From NCBI GenBank assembly GCA_013153655.1, contig JAADEB010000166.1, positions 1-11,986 of the forward strand: 11,986 nt of DNA, in the 5' to 3' direction. Positions 6,112 through 11,986 of this stretch are shown one piece after another. Below the pieces are notes generated by a model, which worked only from the letters and a program-made list of their open reading frames with translations, was not told where the DNA came from and did not search any database. The DNA is from Chlorobiota bacterium. GTDB taxonomy: Bacteria; Bacteroidota; Bacteroidia; Flavobacteriales; Flavobacteriaceae. Both the position numbers and the translations under genes were made by a program. Within the stretch, counting starts at the first letter, position 1; each line of letters begins with the position of its first letter.

Positions 6112-7311
6112 TCATTTCTTTTCTTTCGGTTTGCAGCGGAAGGCCGGAATACCCGTGATATCGTAACCCGTGATAAGGAGATGAATGTCGTGGGTACCTT
6201 CGTAGGTGATGACGGATTCCAGGTTCATCATGTGGCGCATAATGGGATAATCGCCGGTGATGCCCATGGCGCCCAAGATTTGGCGTGCTTCGCGGGCGAT
6301 GTTAAGGGCCATGGCCACATTATTGCGTTTGGCCATGGAAATCTGAGCGGGGGTGGCTTTACCTTCCACCTTCAAGGTTCCGAGTCGCCAGGTGAGCAAT
6401 TGGGCTTTGGTGATTTCGGTAATCATTTCGGCCAATTTCTTTTGTTGTAATTGGAATCCGGCAATGGGTTGGCCGAATTGCTCGCGTTCCAAGGCATAGC
6501 GCAGAGCGGTGTCGTACACATCCATGGCGGCGCCCAAAGCGCCCCAAGCAATACCGTAGCGGGCTGAATCCAAGCAGGATAGGGGGGCGCGCAGACCGTC
6601 GGCTTCGGGCAGGAGATTTTCTTTGGGCACTTTCACATTATCGAAAATCAATTCCCCGGTGGCCGACGTGCGCAACGACCATTTGTTGTGGGTTTCGGGT
6701 GTGCTGAATCCTTCCATTCCGCGTTCCACAATGAGGCCTTTGATACGGCCTTGTTCGTTTTTGGCCCACACGACGGCAATGTCGGCGAAAGGAGCGTTGG
6801 AAATCCACATTTTGGCGCCATTGAGCAGGTAATGGTCGCCTTCGTCCGTGAAGCGTGTTTCCATGCTGCCGGGGTCGGAACCGTGGTTGGGTTCCGTAAG
6901 GCCGAAACATCCCATGAGTTCGCCCGTAGCTAATTTGGGCAGGTATTTATGTTTTTGTTCTTCGCTTCCGAATTTCCATATGGGAAACATTACCAAGGAC
7001 GATTGCACCGAAGCGGTGGAACGAATGCCCGAATCGCCGCGTTCCAATTCTTGCATAATGAGCCCGTAGGCCATGTAATCCATACCCGGGCCGCCGTATT
7101 CCTCCGGAATAAACGGACCGAACGCACCGATTTCACCCAAGCCTTTGATCAAATGTTTGGGAAATTCCGCTTTTTGGGCATATTCTTCGATGATGGGCGT
7201 TACTTCGCGTTTCACCCATTCACGGGCCGCTTCGCGTACCAGTTTTTGCTCGTCGTTGAACAATTCATCCGTAAGATAATAGTCGGGATGTTTGAAAAGG
7301 TCTTGTGCCAT
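6112..7311 (-). CDS. acyl-CoA dehydrogenase, glutaryl-CoA dehydrogenase-like
   Basis: A 399-residue flavoprotein of the acyl-CoA dehydrogenase fold (helical N-terminal, beta middle, helical C-terminal domains). It follows human glutaryl-CoA dehydrogenase closely: SVQSSLVM at 101-108, GSEEQKHKYLPKLATGE, then GCFGLTEPNHGSDPGSMETR at 134-153. Further on come RYGIAWGALGA at 251-261, QLQQKKLAEMITEIT, and YEGTHDIHLLITGYDITGIPAF at 370-391. Glu371 is the expected catalytic base. Arg97 (IRSTASVQ) matches the Arg that holds the glutaryl carboxylate in the human enzyme. Expected chemistry is FAD-dependent alpha,beta-oxidation, with decarboxylation of glutaryl-CoA to crotonyl-CoA if the substrate is truly glutaryl-CoA (lysine and tryptophan breakdown). 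Bacteroidota often carry one such gene without proof of substrate, so I leave the symbol empty. It is monocistronic, with a clear promoter and terminator. Confidence 0.93.
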   Translation of the reverse strand: MAQDLFKHPDYYLTDELFNDEQKLVREAAREWVKREVTPIIEEYAQKAEFPKHLIKGLGEIGAFGPFIPEEYGGPGMDYMAYGLIMQELERGDSGIRSTASVQSSLVMFPIWKFGSEEQKHKYLPKLATGELMGCFGLTEPNHGSDPGSMETRFTDEGDHYLLNGAKMWISNAPFADIAVVWAKNEQGRIKGLIVERGMEGFSTPETHNKWSLRTSATGELIFDNVKVPKENLLPEADGLRAPLSCLDSARYGIAWGALGAAMDVYDTALRYALEREQFGQPIAGFQLQQKKLAEMITEITKAQLLTWRLGTLKVEGKATPAQISMAKRNNVAMALNIAREARQILGAMGITGDYPIMRHMMNLESVITYEGTHDIHLLITGYDITGIPAFRCKPKEKK

Positions 7312-7342
7312 GATATAATTTTTTGATTATGACGAATTTTTG

Positions 7343-7373
7343 CAAATATGGAAAAATTTCCATGGCGGACAAA
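7343..7373 (-). promoter_or_regulatory. promoter of the acyl-CoA dehydrogenase gene
   Basis: On the minus strand, TTTG (7370-7373), exactly 19 bases, then CATATTTG (7343-7350), one base off TAnnTTTG. It ends about 31 bases before the ATG at 7311. The rest of the 300-base gap to 7611 is AT-rich and holds the plus-strand promoters listed next but no credible gene. Confidence 0.65.
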
Positions 7374-7516
7374 TGATTTTTCAAACATCAAAAATCGTGT
7401 TTTCTTACGGCTATTATTATTGGGAAGCCAAAATTGATTTGAAAGAATATGGCCACATGATATAATAATTAACTTATTTTCAAACATGGATTCAAATTGT
7501 AAATGTAACCTTATTA

Positions 7517-7546
7517 TTGACAGTTATTACTTACATAATATATTTG
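7517..7546 (+). promoter_or_regulatory. main promoter of the repeat surface-protein gene
   Basis: TTG at 7517-7519, a 19-base spacer, then TATATTTG at 7539-7546, a full match to the Bacteroidota consensus. It would give a leader of about 60 bases before the ATG at 7612. Confidence 0.7.
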
Positions 7547-7584
7547 TATGATTGAATCTTGTTAATCAAACACAAAATTTATTT

Positions 7585-7606
7585 TATTTTTGCGCCTTAA
7601 AAGGAG
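7585..7606 (+). promoter_or_regulatory. second -7 box and Shine-Dalgarno-like site
   Basis: TATTTTTG at 7585-7592 is a second TAnnTTTG match, with a TTG 23 bases upstream (7559-7561). AAGGAG at 7601-7606 lies 5 bases before the ATG at 7612, a near-perfect Shine-Dalgarno site that none of the other complete genes here shows. Together they fix the start at 7612; the longer frame from 7552 is not credible because it would begin upstream of the second promoter box and lacks a signal peptide at its N-terminus. Confidence 0.6.
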
Positions 7607-7611
7607 TAAAA

Positions 7612-9642
7612 ATGAAGATAAAGTTGAGCAAAAGCATTTTTTCATTGATTTTAATTATTCTGGTAATTATTACAACGGATGCCCAGATTGCCATTAATGC
7701 CGATGGAGCGGCGCCTCATGAATCGGCCATGTTGGATGTTTCTTCATCTTCTCACGGAATATTGATTCCCAGGCTTTCCACCGATGAACGGGATAATAAC
7801 ATTAACAATCCCGTTGAAGGATTAATCATTTATAATACGGACAAAAAATCTTTTGAATTTTTCGACGGGAATAATTGGATTGTTATGGAAAGTACGGGGA
7901 AAGCATGGCTTCTTACCGGAAATGAGGGTACGGACGAAACGCAATTTCTGGGCACTACGGATGCACAACCATTAATCATCAAAACCAATAATATCGAACG
8001 ACTGAGGATTAACGAGAGCGGCGAAGTGGGTATTCATGTCATACCCGATAACAACTATTTATTGAGCGCACAAAGTGATGAACATATACAGATCGGCCGG
8101 TTTGTAAGTGATAAAACGGACGAGACCTATGCTGTTTACGGAGAAGCGGCTGCTGCCGACAATAACGGTTACGGTGGATATTTTGTCGGTGGTTATGTAG
8201 GAGCATATACCAAAGTGGCCCCCACTGGTTCCGAGACATATTACGGATTGTACTCATGGGTATCGGGAGGGAGCGGGACCAATTACGGGCTTCGTTCATA
8301 TGTTACCGGAGGAGGAAAGAATTATGCATTACGTTCTTATATGAGCGGCGATGACAGTAATTTCGGATACCGTCTGTACATTACCGGAAACGGAAGCAAT
8401 TACGGCAATTATTTTTATATAACCGGCGATGGAGATAATTACGGCAATGTTTCATACACCACGGGAGGGGGAATCAATTCTGGCGGTAATTTTTATGCCA
8501 TGGGAGACGGAAGCCTGAATACGGGCATATATTCCAAAACTTCCGGAGATGCCGAGAAAAATTATGCTTTTTTCACAGCTTCCGCTATCGAAGGGGGAAA
8601 AGGAAGTGCGGCTTATGTGGCCAACACCCACGACACCGGAACAGGTATTATCGCTTTGGGTAGTAATGTATCCACGTATTATACATACCTTAATGATGGC
8701 ACCGCCCTTTCGGCCACGGGAAAATTATTTACCATTACGGCACACTCTACCTTGGACGACGACAACACGGTTGTTATAACGGGAAAATACGAAGGCAATG
8801 ACAACTCCGCCGATGCTACGGGTATAGTGGGTTACAGTGTTCCGCGCGACAATTACGGTTACGGCATAAAAGGTTTTGGCGGATGGATGGGTGTTTACGG
8901 AGAAGGCTCCAACGGTTATGCCGGTATTTTCGGGTATGCAAACGGTTCGATCTACGGCGTATATTCCTATGGTGACATGAGAGCCTACGGTAATTTCACC
9001 GTTAGTGAAAATGCTTCAATAGGAGGAAATCTTCACGTTGATGGAGATTTTGACGTCAGCGGTACCAAAGATTTCAAAATCGATCATCCGTTGGATCCCG
9101 CCAATAAGTATTTGATTCATTTCAGTATTGAATCTAACGAAGTTCTAAATGTTTACCGCGGAAATGTAATACTTGACGACAAAGGAAAAGCCACCGTACA
9201 CTTACCCGACTATTTTAATGCCGTAAACAGGAATTTCAGTTATGTGCTTACCCCGATAGGTGCGCCTGCTCCGAATATTTTTATTGAAAAAGAAATCGAT
9301 AGCCACGGGAATTTTGTCATTGCAGGCGGACGTCCGGGTCAAAAAATTTCCTGGTATGTTTATGCCGAACGTAACGACCCCTATCTCCGACAACATCCCG
9401 AAAAACGCCTGGTCGAAATGGACAAAAAAGAAAATGAAAAAGGCAAATACCTACGTCCGGAACTTTACGGACAGCCGAAAGAAAAAGCCATAAATTACCG
9501 AAACGATCGAGAAGCCGAAAAACGCATCCGAAAAGCAAACGAAAATATGCTTAAAAACTTAAAAGCATATAAAAACAAAGCTTCCAATATATCTTTCGAG
9601 ATAGAACACAACCTTAAAAAACGAAAAGAAGAAAAACAATAA
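7612..9642 (+). CDS. large secreted surface protein with 13-14-residue repeats and HPLDP C-terminal domain
   Basis: A 676-residue protein with a signal peptide (about 1-24, ending TTDAQ). Residues 25-90 form a Bacteroidota tail-fibre-like entry module: SAMLDVSSSSHGILIPRLS, then NPVEGLIIYNTD and FFDGNNW. Residues 210-316 hold about eight 13-14-residue repeats of the form NYGxxxYxTGxGx (bases 8239-8559). A second Gly/Tyr-rich stretch (NYGYGIKGFGGWMGVYGEGS, GYAGIFGYANGSIYGVYSYG) precedes NFTVSENASIGGNLHVDGDFDVSG. Residues about 486-592 are a conserved domain, KDFKIDHPLDPANKYLIHFS through ISWYVYAERNDPYLR, known from large secreted proteins of Bacteroidota and other bacteria. The last 80 residues are Lys/Glu-rich and helical. 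There is no Cys for lipidation and no T9SS sorting domain, so its export past the inner membrane and its anchoring are unclear. The likely form is a beta-rich, possibly trimeric fibre; that is inference. Confidence 0.85.
   Translation: MKIKLSKSIFSLILIILVIITTDAQIAINADGAAPHESAMLDVSSSSHGILIPRLSTDERDNNINNPVEGLIIYNTDKKSFEFFDGNNWIVMESTGKAWLLTGNEGTDETQFLGTTDAQPLIIKTNNIERLRINESGEVGIHVIPDNNYLLSAQSDEHIQIGRFVSDKTDETYAVYGEAAAADNNGYGGYFVGGYVGAYTKVAPTGSETYYGLYSWVSGGSGTNYGLRSYVTGGGKNYALRSYMSGDDSNFGYRLYITGNGSNYGNYFYITGDGDNYGNVSYTTGGGINSGGNFYAMGDGSLNTGIYSKTSGDAEKNYAFFTASAIEGGKGSAAYVANTHDTGTGIIALGSNVSTYYTYLNDGTALSATGKLFTITAHSTLDDDNTVVITGKYEGNDNSADATGIVGYSVPRDNYGYGIKGFGGWMGVYGEGSNGYAGIFGYANGSIYGVYSYGDMRAYGNFTVSENASIGGNLHVDGDFDVSGTKDFKIDHPLDPANKYLIHFSIESNEVLNVYRGNVILDDKGKATVHLPDYFNAVNRNFSYVLTPIGAPAPNIFIEKEIDSHGNFVIAGGRPGQKISWYVYAERNDPYLRQHPEKRLVEMDKKENEKGKYLRPELYGQPKEKAINYRNDREAEKRIRKANENMLKNLKAYKNKASNISFEIEHNLKKRKEEKQ
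8239..8559 (+). repeat. coding tandem repeat, about eight units of 39-42 bases
   Basis: Units begin at 8239, 8281, 8320, 8359, 8398, 8437, 8476 and 8518. Five consecutive units (8281-8475) are exactly 39 bases; the first and the last two are 42. Peptides include NYGLRSYVTGGGK, NYALRSYMSGDDS, NFGYRLYITGNGS, NYGNYFYITGDGD and NYGNVSYTTGGGI. DNA identity between units is only moderate, so the array is old or under selection rather than freshly expanded. Confidence 0.85.
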
Positions 9643-9690
9643 CCTCTATCCTCATTAAATCCACCTAACTATTTTCATTAAACCCATCAA

Positions 9691-9722
9691 ACAAAGGCAT
9701 GCCATATTCGGTATGCCTTTGT
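9691..9722. terminator. bidirectional intrinsic terminator
   Basis: ACAAAGGCATGCC (9691-9703) pairs with GGTATGCCTTTGT (9710-9722) over 13 positions with one G-T pair and a 6-base loop. It lies 49 bases after the surface-protein stop and 11 bases from the end of the convergent HD-domain gene. T-rich sequence follows on the minus strand (TTTGTTTGATG), so it can end both transcripts. Confidence 0.8.
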
Positions 9723-9732
9723 TAAAATCAAA

Positions 9733-10374
9733 CTATCCCCATTCCTTAAAAAAACGGTCCAAAAACATTTCCATAAAACGATGGCGTTCTTCGGCCATTT
9801 TGCGGGCCGTGGAAGTATAAAGCATATCTTTAAGTTTCAGCAATTTATCATAGAAATGATGAATAGTGGACCTATCATATTTACGATATGCTTCGGCATT
9901 GGGAGGTGAATGAAGAGGAACAGAGGGATCATAAATGGGATTATTTTTATGACCACCGAAATGAAAGGCCCGCGCAATACCAATAGCGCCTATGGCATCC
10001 AATTTATCCGCATCACTTACAATACAAAACTCCTTGGTTTTAACAGCTTTTCGATCATGATCCAGACTGTGGCGAAACGACATATTACCAATGATATTTT
10101 CCACATGATAAATACGCTCGTCGGGGTAATCGTTCTCCTTTAAAAAAGCATGAATAATTCTTCCGGCCAATTCCTCGTCACCATCATGAAATTTGGCATC
10201 GGCAATATCGTGCAACCACGCCGCCAAAAGAATTATTTCACGATCCCCTCCCTCAACTGCTTGAATTTGATCGGCCAAACGTACCACTCTTTTGATATGC
10301 CATAAATCATGCGAAGCATCGGCCGCTTGCATACGACCGGTAACAAATCCTTCCGTAACTTTTATAATGTCCAT
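9733..10374 (-). CDS. HD-domain phosphohydrolase (YedJ/YpgQ-like)
   Basis: A 213-residue protein of the HD superfamily. It carries SHDLWHIKRVVRLA (metal His26), WLHDIADAKFHDGDEE (His55-Asp56 pair, conserved downstream acidic residues) and SDADKLDAIGAIGIARAF with the last metal Asp at about 121-123. The C-terminal half has FGGHKNNPIYDP, HHFYDKLLKLKDML and HRFMEMFLDRFF. This order matches the E. coli YedJ and B. subtilis YpgQ type; YpgQ is reported as a metal-dependent nucleotide pyrophosphohydrolase. The in vivo substrate is not settled, so no symbol is given. The frame extends 138 bases further upstream into the MgtC-like gene, but ATG at 10374 is preferred: the conserved part starts soon after, and a -7 box lies just upstream. 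It follows the MgtC-like gene by 50 bases and may be co-transcribed with it. Confidence 0.9.
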   Translation of the reverse strand: MDIIKVTEGFVTGRMQAADASHDLWHIKRVVRLADQIQAVEGGDREIILLAAWLHDIADAKFHDGDEELAGRIIHAFLKENDYPDERIYHVENIIGNMSFRHSLDHDRKAVKTKEFCIVSDADKLDAIGAIGIARAFHFGGHKNNPIYDPSVPLHSPPNAEAYRKYDRSTIHHFYDKLLKLKDMLYTSTARKMAEERHRFMEMFLDRFFKEWG

Positions 10375-10386
10375 TTGGCTAAAATA

Positions 10387-10394
10387 CAAAAATA
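10387..10394 (-). promoter_or_regulatory. possible -7 box for the HD-domain gene
   Basis: TATTTTTG on the minus strand, an exact TAnnTTTG match 12 bases before the ATG at 10374, with no TTG at 19 bases. It sits in the 50-base gap after the MgtC-like gene. It could give a nearly leaderless transcript in addition to read-through; the sequence is T-rich, so chance is possible. Confidence 0.35.
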
Positions 10395-10424
10395 ACAGAA
10401 AATATTCCTCGTACCTCCCTCCTA

Positions 10425-11705
10425 TTAAATCCATATCGCGGCCAACACCGTAGCCGCCAAAATCATCAGAAAGGCAGGAACAATAATTTTCCTCATAGCC
10501 CGGTGTCCCCATATGAAGGCATACAACATTTTCAACAAATTATTGCTGGCTGCCGCAATCAAAGTAGCATCGGCCAATTCGTTCAAAGACGCCTCAAAAT
10601 GTCCCGTAAATAACCCCAACAAAAATGGATCGATATCCGTAAAACCTACCACCAAAGACAATACCTTCAAACCTCCGCTTCCGTAGGTGGCCAAAACATA
10701 ACGGGTCAAAACAGAAAAAAATACAAACAAAAGGGCAAAAATAAATGCGGTTCCCAGCTCCAACGGATTTTTATCGGCCTCATAAGCGGTTTGGTTCCCG
10801 CCCGGCGAAACCGGCGATTTCCCTATCCGCAAGATAATAAATGTCATACCGAACGACACCCCAGCCAATATAACCAACGGCATCAAAAGTCGCTTGCCCA
10901 GTGCCGGATGCAATACCAAAGCCAATATGGCAATACGCACAAACATCATACCCGTAGCAACCACAATGGCAGCGGCATAATCACGCAGATGTTCCGGGTC
11001 CTCACGGCTCTTACGCGCCAATACCAAGGTGGTGGCCGTGCTGCTGTACATACCGCCCAAAATGCCGCTCAACAAAATGCCCCGGCCGGGAAAAATGAAT
11101 TTCTTCAACCAATAGGCCAAATACGAAATACCCGACACCACCACCACGGCCAACCAAATATCAAAAGGCGAAACCGGCACTTGCGGGCTAACAGGCTTGC
11201 GGGAAAGCAGAGGCAATAAGGTACCCGACATCAATAAGAATTTGGCCAAGGTGATAAATTCATCCTCATCGAAACGCCGGCTTAACTTCCAAAAAAAATC
11301 TTTCAACTGCATGAACAACAGAATCACACTCACCACGGCAAACACGGTCCAAAGCGGAAAGGAATAGATCATGGCCGCCAGATGATAGGTGATAAAAGTG
11401 GTCCAAAGGGTGGTCATCCCGAATTGGCCTCTCCTTATGATTTTATTGTAGTAATAAATCATTAACGATAAAATCAAAAAAGCTTCTCCCGCCCAAAAAA
11501 TTCCGGGCAACTCCTTATTCAAACGATAAAGAACAAATCCGGCAAGTCCCACAAAAACATGTGTACGATCGGTGCCATAAAGCGTTCCCGATTTATTCTT
11601 TAAATGATATTGGCGCAACTCCAATCCGATAGCCAAGGAAAATGCCAGCGTTAATAACAAACGCACCAAATCGCCTGAAAAATATATATAGTCGTCCACA
11701 TGCAT
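10425..11705 (-). CDS. MgtC/SapB-DUF4010 family membrane protein
   Basis: A 426-residue protein with about eleven to twelve hydrophobic segments. The N-terminal part (about 10-150) is MgtC/SapB-like: LLLTLAFSLAIGLELRQYH, with TDRTHVFVGLAGFVLY matching the family's GLERE...RT.xLVGLxG pattern in a diverged form (GLELRQ). The C-terminal part (about 185-400) is DUF4010: LSGILGGMYSSTATTLVLAR at 212-231, NPLELGTAFIFALLFVFFSV, GFTDIDPFLLGL and LIAAASNNLLKMLYAFIWG. MgtC of Salmonella acts on the F-type ATPase and on magnesium stress, but that role does not transfer to this two-domain family, whose substrate is unknown. ATG at 11705 is supported by a consensus promoter 20 bases upstream. The HD-domain gene follows 50 bases downstream on the same strand. 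Confidence 0.9.
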   Translation of the reverse strand: MHVDDYIYFSGDLVRLLLTLAFSLAIGLELRQYHLKNKSGTLYGTDRTHVFVGLAGFVLYRLNKELPGIFWAGEAFLILSLMIYYYNKIIRRGQFGMTTLWTTFITYHLAAMIYSFPLWTVFAVVSVILLFMQLKDFFWKLSRRFDEDEFITLAKFLLMSGTLLPLLSRKPVSPQVPVSPFDIWLAVVVVSGISYLAYWLKKFIFPGRGILLSGILGGMYSSTATTLVLARKSREDPEHLRDYAAAIVVATGMMFVRIAILALVLHPALGKRLLMPLVILAGVSFGMTFIILRIGKSPVSPGGNQTAYEADKNPLELGTAFIFALLFVFFSVLTRYVLATYGSGGLKVLSLVVGFTDIDPFLLGLFTGHFEASLNELADATLIAAASNNLLKMLYAFIWGHRAMRKIIVPAFLMILAATVLAAIWI

Positions 11706-11725
11706 CTACCTGGGTATTTAATAAT

Positions 11726-11755
11726 CAAAATTACTAAAACATTCATAGGAATCAA
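11726..11755 (-). promoter_or_regulatory. promoter of the MgtC-like gene
   Basis: On the minus strand, TTG (11753-11755), exactly 19 bases, then TAATTTTG (11726-11733), a full consensus match. It ends 20 bases before the ATG at 11705. It lies in the 197-base divergent gap shared with the enoyl-CoA hydratase-like gene; the gap is AT-rich and I see no other gene in it. Confidence 0.7.
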
Positions 11756-11880
11756 TACATATTGAAATTTTTCGAAAAAAAAACTCTGATGAAAATTCAC
11801 AATAATATTACCAATAAACCTTCGTTTCGGCCTTTTATCAAAATATGAAATCCGGAAAACGCCTAATACGCCAAAAACTT

Positions 11881-11888
11881 TACCTTTG
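11881..11888 (+). promoter_or_regulatory. -7 box for the enoyl-CoA hydratase-like gene
   Basis: TACCTTTG, an exact TAnnTTTG match, 14 bases before the ATG at 11903. No TTG is seen 19 bases upstream. The gene would have a very short leader. Confidence 0.55.
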
Positions 11889-11902
11889 AGAAAAATTTTC
11901 TT

Positions 11903-11986
11903 ATGAAACACATAAAATGGGAAATAAAAGGTCCCGTGGCATACATTCGCTTCAACCGCCCCGACAAATGGAATGCCATGCATGAA
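11903..11986 (+). CDS. enoyl-CoA hydratase/isomerase family protein, 3' partial
   Basis: Only the first 28 codons are present before the window ends. The peptide MKHIKWEIKGPVAYIRFNRP, followed by DKWNAMHE, fits the crotonase-fold N-terminus: a short strand, then VAYIRFNRPDKxNAM, where the NRP...NA block is the family hallmark. Crotonase-family enzymes act on acyl-CoA thioesters, for example in beta-oxidation; the catalytic residues and so the reaction cannot be told from this fragment. The start is supported by the -7 box at 11881. It is divergent from the MgtC-like gene. Confidence 0.75.
   Translation, partial: MKHIKWEIKGPVAYIRFNRPDKWNAMHE

Noticed and set aside
7381..7551. Possible small gene in the AT-rich gap between the dehydrogenase and surface-protein genes.
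   Set aside because: Frames are short, low in complexity and overlap promoters of both flanking genes; nothing supports translation.
10375..10512. 46-residue N-terminal extension of the HD-domain gene.
   Set aside because: It would overlap the end of the MgtC-like gene, has no conserved character, and a -7 box lies between it and the ATG at 10374.

Overview
The window looks like a chromosomal segment from a member of the Bacteroidota, probably Flavobacteriia-like. Three things point there: repeated TAnnTTTG -7 promoter boxes, several with a TTG/TTTG box exactly 19 bases upstream; a secreted protein with a C-terminal type IX secretion (T9SS) sorting domain; and the near absence of Shine-Dalgarno sequences. 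There are ten protein genes. The first and last are cut by the window edges. I see no tRNA, rRNA, CRISPR array, transposase or integrase.

Layout. Bases 1-2207 hold a compact plus-strand operon: a TPR-containing, membrane-anchored histidine kinase (5' end missing), a J-domain membrane protein, and a small membrane protein. The genes are joined by very short gaps or overlaps. A separate promoter drives a DUF5362-like membrane protein (2249-2749). Convergent to it lies a HIRAN-domain protein with a twin-arginine-type leader (2778-3296). A 463-base divergent gap follows (3297-3759). It holds a GC-rich stretch with direct repeats, then an inverted repeat, and ends in the promoter of ychF (3760-4857), a universally conserved ribosome-associated ATPase. 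Downstream of ychF are two hairpins, then a secreted CxxCH protein with a T9SS tag (5153-5929).

An imperfect GGATTT repeat and a bidirectional terminator separate that gene from a convergent glutaryl-CoA-dehydrogenase-like acyl-CoA dehydrogenase (6112-7311). A 300-base AT-rich gap carries the promoters of this gene and of a large secreted repeat protein (7612-9642). That protein has about eight 13-14-residue repeats in its middle and a conserved 'HPLDP' C-terminal domain. A terminator separates it from a convergent pair on the minus strand: an MgtC/SapB-DUF4010 membrane protein (10425-11705) followed by an HD-domain phosphohydrolase (9733-10374). Divergent from that pair, an enoyl-CoA hydratase/isomerase-family gene begins at 11903 and runs off the right edge.

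Most of this is ordinary housekeeping and envelope biology. I found no clear new defence or mobile system. The parts most worth a second look are the exported HIRAN protein, the structured element at 3391-3673, the repeat-bearing surface protein, the kinase/J-protein/membrane-protein operon, and the extracellular putative haem protein. All functional statements come from reading motifs by eye; no database search was run.
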